Of a stretch of 5,619 nucleotides of DNA, positions 1 through 5,424 are shown in pieces; position 1 is the stretch's first letter; each line of letters begins with the position of its first letter. Position numbers and translations under genes: made by a program. This DNA comes from Caldifarciminota bacterium (GTDB lineage: Bacteria > Hydrothermota > Tepidihabitantia > Tepidihabitantales > CAIPLT01). The stretch lies in the NCBI GenBank assembly GCA_025061975.1, contig JANXBB010000232.1, forward strand, positions 1 to 5,619, in the 5' to 3' direction. The notes below the pieces were generated by a model that saw only the letters and a list, made by a program, of their open reading frames with translations, had not been told where the DNA came from and did no database searches.

Positions 1-1334
1 CCAATTGCTAATGATAAGTAGAAAAATGGCAGCGGATTTTTTATTGGATCAAAAGCGGTTAACGAATTTTTTATTCGAACAAGAAAATCTATACCTATTT
101 TGTCGAAAATATCACCAAACCAGCTTCCGGTAAGCATCCCTGCTATAATTGTTATGCCACCACAAATGGCAAGTAAATTTAAAAATTTGTTCGAGACGTT
201 TAATTTTTTTAGCAGCAAAATACTCAAAACAGTTAATAAGATTCCATAACCAGCATCGGTAAGACAAAGTGCAAAGAAGATAGTAAAAAACGGGGCTAAT
301 AACGGTGTGGGATCGATCTCGTACGGTTGAGGCATTGTATAAAGATCTAAAATGATTTCGAAGGGTTTAAATATTTTATGGTTTTCTAAAGCTACTGGAA
401 TCTGATCATTTTCTGTAACCGGGAGATTAGTGAAAACCACTGAATTAAATTCGTCAGTTAAACTTTTCAATTTACTTTTGTCTTTAGATTTGATCCAACC
501 TTCAATAAAGATTACTTCTTTCGTTATAACTAAACTGTTTTTTATCTCCTCCAAGGCTAAAAGATTATTGTAATAATCATAAATAACTTTAAATTTTGGT
601 AATTCGTTGCTTATTATTTGAAGTTTTTTATAATATTCATCGATTTCATTAGTTATGTGGTTACAAAGCTTCTGGTTTTGCACAATAATTTCAGAAATTG
701 TTCCTTGATATTTCCTTAAATTGACAATTTCTATTTTATCCAGTAAAGGATAAACTGTACTAAAAAGCTCTTTGGGAATAAGAATTATCGTATAATAGTC
801 GTTTTTTTCTTGATTTATAATTTCATAATAAACCGGATACCTAGATATTTTGTTAATCGTTTCTTTGAAGTCAGTTTCGCTATGAAATGTTCCAATTATT
901 GTTTCTAAATGTTTAAGACCATAAAGTTGACTTAGATCATATTTTAGTTTAATCCAAGGTTTTAAAAATTTAACTTCAGAATCAATTGCTTTTAGTTTTT
1001 GTTCAAGCTGCTGGATGTTTGTGTAATAAGTTTTAATTTCATTTAAAGTTTCTAAAAGTTTATAGTTTGTCCCCTGAGTTTCAAATTCTCTTCGAGTTAG
1101 CGGGGTTTTTTCTGATATTAAAGCATTACGCTTTTTTTGGAATTCTGCTAAATATTCAATTACTGAATACAGCTCATCGACAGTTTCTTTTAGCGAAATT
1201 TGAGTGTTCTGAGGAGTTACTGTTTGCTTATGAGAAATATGAAGTACGCCTAACGATTGAAGACATTTAAGAAAACGTTGTTCTTCTGATTTATGAAGTG
1301 CAATTAATATTTTTTCTACAGGAGCAATTGCCAT
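1..1334 (-). CDS. V/A-type ATP synthase subunit I (membrane a-subunit homologue), C-terminus cut by window edge
   Basis: Reading the minus strand from the ATG at 1334 gives 444 codons with no stop up to the window edge. In the V/A-ATPase this subunit forms the ion half-channel beside the c-ring and holds the peripheral stalks with its cytoplasmic arm. Residues 1 to about 330 are a soluble, charged, partly coiled-coil arm; the start (MAIAPVEKILIALHK) and an early GVLHI (about residue 29) fit the family. The membrane part opens at about 341 with DPTPLLAPFF, followed by LTDAGYG (to 364) and GMLTGSWFGD (399-408), all hallmarks of subunit I. FDPIKNPLP follows near the edge. Family members are usually about 600-660 residues, so roughly the last third, with the rest of the ion channel, lies outside. 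The ATG lies one nucleotide after the stop of the upstream stalk gene, with only a weak AAGAAG ahead of it, which suggests coupled translation. In the usual archaeal-type order, subunits K, E, C, F, A, B and D would follow to the left. Confidence 0.93.
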   Translation of the reverse strand, partial: MAIAPVEKILIALHKSEEQRFLKCLQSLGVLHISHKQTVTPQNTQISLKETVDELYSVIEYLAEFQKKRNALISEKTPLTRREFETQGTNYKLLETLNEIKTYYTNIQQLEQKLKAIDSEVKFLKPWIKLKYDLSQLYGLKHLETIIGTFHSETDFKETINKISRYPVYYEIINQEKNDYYTIILIPKELFSTVYPLLDKIEIVNLRKYQGTISEIIVQNQKLCNHITNEIDEYYKKLQIISNELPKFKVIYDYYNNLLALEEIKNSLVITKEVIFIEGWIKSKDKSKLKSLTDEFNSVVFTNLPVTENDQIPVALENHKIFKPFEIILDLYTMPQPYEIDPTPLLAPFFTIFFALCLTDAGYGILLTVLSILLLKKLNVSNKFLNLLAICGGITIIAGMLTGSWFGDIFDKIGIDFLVRIKNSLTAFDPIKNPLPFFYLSLAI

Positions 1335-1335
1335 G

Positions 1336-1665
1336 TTACTTCTTAAGTTCTTCGGATAATTTTTGAATTATAAATTTTATTGCTAATTCACGATTTTTTT
1401 GGGCTTTTGTTTTTAATTCTTCGATATCGATTTCAACTTTTTTTACAATATCTCGAATCGTAGTTTGAATTTGCAATAAAGCATCATTAATTTTTTGCAT
1501 CTCAAGTTTTTTTAATTTTTCGTCAGTTTTTAATATCAGCTCCCGGAGTTCATGTTCGGTTTGCGACAACCGTTCTTTAGCTTCACGTTCGGCATTTTCG
1601 ACAATTTCTTCAGCAAGTGCTTCAGCTTTTTTTACTTCGGAGATTATGTCAATATCCATATTCAC
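1336..1665 (-). CDS. V/A-type ATP synthase peripheral-stalk subunit G/H (AhaH-like coiled coil)
   Basis: This encodes a 109-residue, highly charged, all-helical protein. Heptad-like spacing of Leu/Ile with runs of Glu and Lys covers nearly the whole chain, for example around residues 11-60 and 63-108. It has no membrane segment and no Cys. Size, composition and position directly before subunit I match archaeal/bacterial V-type ATPase subunit H (also called G), which pairs with subunit E to form the peripheral stalk linking the A/B head to subunit I. Sequence alone is weak for coiled coils, so the call rests largely on the gene order H-I seen in many such operons. The start used is GTG at 1665; an ATG two codons later (1659) is equally possible, and neither has a convincing ribosome-binding site. 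The gene begins 19 nt after the DUF4438 gene, so it may be transcribed from further upstream. Confidence 0.82.
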   Translation of the reverse strand: MNMDIDIISEVKKAEALAEEIVENAEREAKERLSQTEHELRELILKTDEKLKKLEMQKINDALLQIQTTIRDIVKKVEIDIEELKTKAQKNRELAIKFIIQKLSEELKK

Positions 1666-1684
1666 TTTATTTTATTACTTAAGT

Positions 1685-2545
1685 TTATTCTAGTTGAAGA
1701 TAATACGCAATATTAGCATTTTTACTGATTTTCGGTTTTATTTTGCCACTAGCTGATGTTGCAATAGTAGTTACTCCGGGTCCGTGACCAGCAATAACGC
1801 AATCTGAATGAACAACTATACCTACCGAGGCTGCTCCTTGTTTATAGCATCGGCCATAGGTATTATCAGTATCAGGGAGATAAACTAAATCACCGAATCT
1901 TAGATTTTGCAGTTTATTATCAATTATCGTCTTATAATCCTGGGTTGTTATATCATAATCACCGGAAGCAGCAGTTTCGCTTCCTAATCCTGAACCCATT
2001 AATACCGGGGGAATAATATGAGCAACCGGGAATTCCAAATAACCATTTTTGAGTTGGGGATTTATTTTCAAAAGTAAATCGGGGTCAAGATTAAAAAATT
2101 TAACCTCAGGAAAACTTGTGATTTGAAGACCTTGACCACAGGCACGGATTTGAATATTATCTCCGATAGCTAACTTTTCAATTACACGCCTCGGGAACCA
2201 TATCAGCACATGTTCAATTCCTCCATGTTTGCCGGTTACAATACCAATAGAACCTTTAGCTTCGCCACTTATTACATAAGCTTTATTACCAATACACGTG
2301 TAAAGATTTAACGCTCGGTTTTCGCTTTCATCTTTGTTTTTTACTGACACTCCGGGTTCAATGTGATCTCCTACCCAACCAAAAACCGGATCGCCAACTT
2401 TTACATTATAAGTAATACCCCCGGTGCCCGGGAATACAGTAGCCTGTCCTAAATGGTCTAAGCGATAGTTTTGTCGACGGGTTGGAGAAGCAATTTGCCC
2501 AATTACAGAAATAATTACTAACTTATCTTTGTTTGTTTTTAACAT
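1685..2545 (-). CDS. DUF4438 family protein, function unknown
   Basis: This 286-residue protein matches my memory of the DUF4438 family, found in Thermotoga and other anaerobes and studied structurally but without a known function. Recognisable stretches are VFPGTGGITYNVKVGDPVFGW (37-57), GDHIEPGVSVKN (59-70), a KOW-like GSIGIVTGKHGG (98-109), GSGLGSETAASGDYDI (184-199) and VHSDCVIAGHGPG (245-257). The chain is mostly beta and glycine-rich, with no signal peptide or transmembrane helix, so it is probably cytoplasmic. Conserved-looking His, Asp and Glu (D60, H61, E63, H107, H112, H176, E190, D196, H246, H254) could bind metal or substrate, but this is speculation. The start is well supported: a consensus AAAGGAG sits 6 nt before the ATG, the strongest Shine-Dalgarno in the window. 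It lies 16 nt after korC and 19 nt before the ATPase genes, all on one strand, which suggests co-transcription. No enzyme activity can be assigned. Confidence 0.78.
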   Translation of the reverse strand: MLKTNKDKLVIISVIGQIASPTRRQNYRLDHLGQATVFPGTGGITYNVKVGDPVFGWVGDHIEPGVSVKNKDESENRALNLYTCIGNKAYVISGEAKGSIGIVTGKHGGIEHVLIWFPRRVIEKLAIGDNIQIRACGQGLQITSFPEVKFFNLDPDLLLKINPQLKNGYLEFPVAHIIPPVLMGSGLGSETAASGDYDITTQDYKTIIDNKLQNLRFGDLVYLPDTDNTYGRCYKQGAASVGIVVHSDCVIAGHGPGVTTIATSASGKIKPKISKNANIAYYLQLE

Positions 2546-2551
2546 ATTATG

Positions 2552-2558
2552 CTCCTTT
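2552..2558 (-). promoter_or_regulatory. Consensus Shine-Dalgarno of the DUF4438 gene
   Basis: On the minus strand AAAGGAG is followed by a 6-nt spacer (CATAAT) and the ATG at 2545. It is the only full-strength ribosome-binding site among the genes here and fixes the start of this gene. It also shows the organism uses canonical anti-Shine-Dalgarno pairing, so its absence before the kor genes is meaningful. Confidence 0.85.
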
Positions 2559-2561
2559 TAT

Positions 2562-3095
2562 TCAACCTTTAAAAATTTCTTGAAATTTTTCATATCCGAT
2601 TTCTATACCTTTAATGTTTACTTCAGTAAATTTTGATGAAACATTATCTTTTACTGCACTAATTAAAGACCTTTTTGAAACAATTTTTGTTATCCAAGCA
2701 AAAGCACCTAACATGATCATATTTCCAACAACTGTTGATCGTAATTCGCTTAACGCAACATTTACTGCAGGAATAGCATATTGGCGGGGAAAATCTTTCG
2801 GAATAATCATGCTTGATTCATATAATATTAACCCTGTAGATTTTACTTGACTGTAATATTTGTCGTAGCCTTCCTGGGATAATGCGATTAAAATGTCAGC
2901 AGCTTCCACAAATGGCGATGCAATAAACTCATCATTAATAATTACTTGAGAAGTAGTAAGACCGCCTCGAGCAGCTGAGCCATATTCACCAATCGCGCTA
3001 CTTTCCTTCCCGTCAAGCATTGCTGCATATGCTAAAATTTCTCCGGCAAGAATTATCCCTTGCCCTCCGTAACCTGTTAGTTTAATCTTCGTCAC
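2562..3095 (-). CDS. korC: 2-oxoacid:ferredoxin oxidoreductase, gamma subunit
   Basis: This is the gamma subunit of the four-subunit oxidoreductase that turns a 2-oxoacid and CoA into acyl-CoA, CO2 and reduced ferredoxin; the POR-gamma domain is thought to help bind CoA. The protein begins MTKIKLTGYGGQG, with the G-x-GGQG loop of the family, then has GEYGSAARGG about 30 residues on, equivalent to the Y-G-x-x-x-RGG motif of KorC proteins. A length of about 177-180 residues is normal. Start choice: an in-frame GTG at 3104 would add MSI, but GTG at 3095 has GGTGAG 4 nt ahead and gives an N-terminus closer to the family, so 3095 is preferred. It overlaps the end of korB by 14 nt with this start, or 23 nt with the longer one, implying coupled translation. 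No redox Cys motif is present, as expected for gamma. Confidence 0.9.
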   Translation of the reverse strand: MTKIKLTGYGGQGIILAGEILAYAAMLDGKESSAIGEYGSAARGGLTTSQVIINDEFIASPFVEAADILIALSQEGYDKYYSQVKSTGLILYESSMIIPKDFPRQYAIPAVNVALSELRSTVVGNMIMLGAFAWITKIVSKRSLISAVKDNVSSKFTEVNIKGIEIGYEKFQEIFKG

Positions 3096-3846
3096 GATAC
3101 TCACCGATTATAATTTTTTCTGCAAGTTCCTCTTTTTTATATTTTTTTAGGGCATCAAAATGTACTAATCGATTTTTTATAAAGGCATACATGTCATAAA
3201 GTGTCGGAAGCTGATTGCGTCTACCATATTGTGTTGGACACGGTGAAACTACATCGATAAACGAGAAACCGTCAGTGTTCAATGCGGTCTTTATTGCTTT
3301 GATTAATGGTTTTGTGTGGAATACTGTATACCGCGCAACATATTTTGCACCACACGCTTTAACAAGCTTACATAAGTCAAATGCTTCTTCCGGATTTCCC
3401 ATAACTGTAGTCATTGTTTTAGTGTTTTTAGGAGTGGTAGGTGAGAGTTGCCCTCCGGTCATTCCATATATACTATTATTAGCACAGATTACTGTCAATC
3501 CGACATTTCTTCGAGCAGCATGGATTAAATGATTACCTCCAATTGCTGCTAAATCACCATCACCGGAGATTACAACTACTTTTAATTCCGGATTTGCCTT
3601 TTTAACACCGGTAGCATACGCAACCGGTCTTCCGTGAAGAGTATGTAAAGTGTCTGTTTTGAAGTGAGGGCTAGGAATCCATGCGCCGCAGCCGATGCCC
3701 GAAACAAAGACCATTTTTTTGAAATCCAACTTGAGTTCATCAATTGCACGTAAAATTACACCCATTAAAATGCCGTGGCCACAACCAGCACAAAACGGTG
3801 TGGGAAAAGTTTCTGTCCTTAGGTATTTATATAAATGTTCACTCAT
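3082..3846 (-). CDS. korB: 2-oxoacid:ferredoxin oxidoreductase, beta subunit (TPP-binding), KGOR type
   Basis: This 254-residue beta subunit is the thiamine-diphosphate-binding half of the active site. The TPP/Mg motif is visible as SGDGD (94-98) followed by ANNSIYGMTGGQ (122-133), the usual GDG-x(about 25)-NN pattern. CAGCGHG (19-25) supplies two Cys, and with C53 (GIGCGAW) and C203 (SPCPT) it gives four likely ligands of a [4Fe-4S] cluster, by analogy with related beta subunits. SPCPTQYGRRN (201-211) is the form I associate with 2-oxoglutarate-type KorB rather than pyruvate-type PorB. Substrate remains inferred; branched-chain or other 2-oxoacids are possible. The ATG lies inside the end of korA (8-nt overlap), and no Shine-Dalgarno precedes it (CGAAAATACC), so translation probably depends on ribosomes finishing korA. 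Length is slightly below the about 270-290 common for the family, and no motif is missing. Confidence 0.94.
   Translation of the reverse strand: MSEHLYKYLRTETFPTPFCAGCGHGILMGVILRAIDELKLDFKKMVFVSGIGCGAWIPSPHFKTDTLHTLHGRPVAYATGVKKANPELKVVVISGDGDLAAIGGNHLIHAARRNVGLTVICANNSIYGMTGGQLSPTTPKNTKTMTTVMGNPEEAFDLCKLVKACGAKYVARYTVFHTKPLIKAIKTALNTDGFSFIDVVSPCPTQYGRRNQLPTLYDMYAFIKNRLVHFDALKKYKKEELAEKIIIGEYRDED
3100..3105 (-). promoter_or_regulatory. Putative ribosome-binding site deciding the korC start
   Basis: GGTGAG on the minus strand ends 4 nt before the GTG at 3095. The alternative GTG at 3104 lies inside this element and has only AT-rich sequence (ATTATAATC) before it. This favours the shorter gamma subunit beginning MTKIKL. 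The spacing is a little short, so the evidence is moderate. Confidence 0.5.
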
Positions 3847-4984
3847 GGTATTTTCGAAAAACTTTTATTATATCCGATGGATATATTGCTTCACCACGGG
3901 TTTTGGGAATTGGAATTACTTTTTGGTGTGGCAAAATACGCATTATTTCTAATACCAATTGCCCTTGATTCATTTCTGGTACAAAAATAACTTTTGCTTC
4001 TAAAGCACATTCTTTTAATGTTTCTTCATCAAAAGGCCAAATTGTAATATAGCGCAAAAGCCCGGCATTTATTTGTGACTCCCGCAACTCGCTAACTACT
4101 GCATAGCTACTACGCGCGCTAATTCCGTAAGCGACAAATAGATATTCAGCATTATCAGTAAAATAACGTTCAGTTAAACAGATATCTTTTTTATGATTAT
4201 CAATTTTTTTACAGAGTCGAGTTACTAACCGTTCTTGAACATCAGGATCAGCGACTTTTCTTATACCATACTCATTATGAGTTGAACCCGTAACAAGCAA
4301 TTGAGCACCTTGACCAAAACAAGGCATTGGTGGGACGCCATCTTCTTCTTGAGTTCCGAAAGGTGTTTCGGTTAAAGTCTTGTCACGGTTATAAATTTCA
4401 ATTTCTGGTTTTACTACAAAACTTTCTTTAAGATGGGCAACAACTTCATCAGCTAAAAGTATTGTCGGTACCCGATACTTTTCGGAGAAATTAAACGCTT
4501 TGATCGTTAAATCATACATTTCTTGAACCGACCACGGGGAAAGAGCAATTATACGATGGTCACCATGAGCACCCCAGCGAGCTTGCATAACATCGCCTTG
4601 AGCAGGTTTTGTAGCTTGGCCGGTTGCTGGTCCGGCTCGTTGAACATCAACAATTACACAGGGAGTCTCGGTCATTACTGCATATCCAATACCCTCAAGC
4701 ATTAAACTAAAACCCGGACCCGAGGTTGCCGTCATTACTTTTGCACCGGCCCAGGATGCACCGATCATTGAGCAAATTGAAGCAATTTCATCTTCCATTT
4801 GCATAAAAACACCACCAACTTCCGGAAGTCGAATTGACATATGTTCCATAATTTCTGAAGATGGTGTGATTGGATAACCGGCATAATATCGGCAACCAGC
4901 TGCTAACGCCCCTTCAGCACAGGCAATATTACCTTGCATAAAATACTTTCGCGGCGCTAAAAGACTTTTAACAATTGTTTTCAT
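3839..4984 (-). CDS. korA: 2-oxoacid:ferredoxin oxidoreductase, alpha subunit, KGOR type
   Basis: This 381-residue alpha subunit contains the pyrimidine-binding domain that completes the TPP site with KorB, plus the C-terminal transketolase-like domain II. Family motifs in order: MQGNIACAEGALAAGC (16-31), GYPITPSSEI (36-45), MEDEIAS (63-69) with the Glu expected to contact the TPP aminopyrimidine, ATSGPGFSLM (86-95), QRAGPATGQATKPAQGD (115-131) and ARWGAHGD (135-142). The last two, with GSTHNEYG (233-240), are typical of KorA rather than pyruvate-specific PorA. Domain II carries VAYGISARSS (284-293) and PEMNQGQL (336-343). Length is normal for a stand-alone KorA (about 370-390), with gamma encoded separately rather than fused. 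Its ATG overlaps the korD stop as ATGA, a tight translational coupling; no Shine-Dalgarno is visible (CCCAATGACTT precedes it). Confidence 0.95.
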   Translation of the reverse strand: MKTIVKSLLAPRKYFMQGNIACAEGALAAGCRYYAGYPITPSSEIMEHMSIRLPEVGGVFMQMEDEIASICSMIGASWAGAKVMTATSGPGFSLMLEGIGYAVMTETPCVIVDVQRAGPATGQATKPAQGDVMQARWGAHGDHRIIALSPWSVQEMYDLTIKAFNFSEKYRVPTILLADEVVAHLKESFVVKPEIEIYNRDKTLTETPFGTQEEDGVPPMPCFGQGAQLLVTGSTHNEYGIRKVADPDVQERLVTRLCKKIDNHKKDICLTERYFTDNAEYLFVAYGISARSSYAVVSELRESQINAGLLRYITIWPFDEETLKECALEAKVIFVPEMNQGQLVLEIMRILPHQKVIPIPKTRGEAIYPSDIIKVFRKYHE

Positions 4985-5226
4985 AAGTCATTGGGTAAAG
5001 TTTCTTTATTAATAGGATGTTGAGTTCTAATAATTGTAATTGCTAAATCCGGGCAAAGATATTCGCATAAAAAGCATTCAATACATCGTTCAGGATTTTT
5101 AATTATAATTTCTTGAAAACCGCGGGGGGAGACTTTTGTATCTCGAGTATAAACATCTTTAGGGCATATCTCAACGCAAAAACCACATCCTTTACACCAT
5201 TTCCGATTGAGTCTGATTTCAGCCAT
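4981..5226 (-). CDS. korD: 2-oxoacid:ferredoxin oxidoreductase, delta (2x[4Fe-4S] ferredoxin) subunit
   Basis: This small ferredoxin-like subunit (81 residues from the start used here) passes electrons from the TPP/Fe-S site in KorAB to free ferredoxin. Two classic binding motifs are visible: CKGCGFCVEICPK, with Cys at 11, 14, 17 and 21, and CIECFLCEYLCPD, with Cys at 48, 51, 54 and 58. Each motif has the C-x2-C-x2-C-x3-CP form of a [4Fe-4S] cluster. An upstream in-frame ATG at 5235 would add MIG, but it overlaps a -10 promoter hexamer, and the resulting protein would begin unlike relatives; MAEIRLNRKWCKGC from the ATG at 5226 fits the family better. It is the first gene of the kor train, ends in an ATGA overlap with korA, and is probably translated from a leaderless mRNA. 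Confidence 0.9.
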   Translation of the reverse strand: MAEIRLNRKWCKGCGFCVEICPKDVYTRDTKVSPRGFQEIIIKNPERCIECFLCEYLCPDLAITIIRTQHPINKETLPNDL

Positions 5227-5233
5227 TCCTATC

Positions 5234-5261
5234 ATTATAATTAAAAATTACCAGTCGTCAA
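5234..5261 (-). promoter_or_regulatory. Sigma70-type promoter of the korDABC train
   Basis: On the minus strand TTGACG (5261-5256) and TATAAT (5239-5234) are separated by 16 nt. The -10 is a perfect consensus and the -35 differs at one base. AT-rich sequence with short A/T runs lies upstream and could act as an UP element. The -10 ends 7 nt before the ATG at 5226, so transcription should start at or within a base or two of that ATG. The alternative ATG at 5235 lies partly inside the -10. Confidence 0.75.
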
Positions 5262-5305
5262 GTTATTACTTAAAATATCGTTTATAGTTATTTTTAAAAG
5301 TAAGC

Positions 5306-5315
5306 CGAATGTTCG
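5306..5315. repeat. Small palindrome CGAATGTTCG, possible operator
   Basis: CGAA and TTCG flank a 2-nt centre. It lies about 45 nt upstream of the korD -35 and about 73 nt upstream of the rightward -35, where an activator or repressor could sit. Ten bases is short enough to occur by chance. Confidence 0.25.
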
Positions 5316-5328
5316 ATTTATTTCCAGC

Positions 5329-5345
5329 AAGTGTTTAAACAACTT
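5329..5345. repeat. Imperfect 17-bp palindrome around TGTTTAAACA, possible operator
   Basis: The core TGTTTAAACA (5332-5341) is a perfect 10-bp palindrome, and the flanks AAG and CTT extend the symmetry with a one-base offset. It lies in the middle of the divergent gap, upstream of both promoters, a common place for a shared regulator site. AT-rich background raises the chance of coincidence. Confidence 0.3.
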
Positions 5346-5388
5346 TCAAAATAACATTCAATTTGCATATTTTTTAAAATTTTAATCA

Positions 5389-5417
5389 TTGACAAAGTAA
5401 TAATTTTAGTTTATTAT
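5389..5417 (+). promoter_or_regulatory. Sigma70-type promoter of the CoA-transferase gene
   Basis: TTGACA (5389-5394), a perfect -35, is followed after 17 nt by TATTAT (5412-5417), a one-mismatch -10. The region upstream of the -35 (about 5361-5388) is rich in A and T tracts, like an UP element. The -10 ends 7 nt before the ATG at 5425, so the message should have essentially no 5' leader. No Shine-Dalgarno is present; only CACTTTT separates the -10 from the ATG. Confidence 0.8.
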
Positions 5418-5424
5418 CACTTTT

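Larger units (their letters stand above)
5236..5424. other. Divergent intergenic region with back-to-back promoters
   Basis: This gap holds the promoters of the kor train (leftward) and the CoA-transferase gene (rightward), with the two -10 hexamers about 170 nt apart. Between the two -35 boxes (5262-5388) are two small inverted repeats, at 5306-5315 and 5329-5345, which could bind a regulator. I see no RNA gene, terminator hairpin or small ORF with support. Confidence 0.7.

Noticed and set aside
1067..1270. Plus-strand 67-codon frame
   Set aside because: It is antisense to the cytoplasmic arm of ATPase subunit I, whose minus-strand frame is open from 1334 to the window edge and carries family motifs.
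1666..1715. Possible promoter for the ATPase genes (TTGCGT-N17-TAAACT on the minus strand)
   Set aside because: Both hexamers have two or more mismatches, and AT-rich sequence makes such matches common; it lies mostly within the end of the DUF4438 gene.
2614..2850. Plus-strand frame of 78 codons antisense to korC
   Set aside because: It is the complement of conserved gamma-subunit codons, with no family resemblance of its own.
3215..3532. Plus-strand frame of 105 codons antisense to korB
   Set aside because: It lies wholly inside a strongly supported gene on the other strand, shows no recognisable protein motif, and has no promoter or ribosome site; it is a shadow frame.
3695..3968. Two overlapping plus-strand frames across the korA/korB junction
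   Set aside because: Both are antisense to conserved motifs (CAGCGHG, the korA C-terminus) and to each other's frame; there is no start signal.
4523..4705. Plus-strand 60-codon frame antisense to korA
   Set aside because: It is the complement of the conserved TSGPGF to ARWGAHGD region of korA and has no own features.
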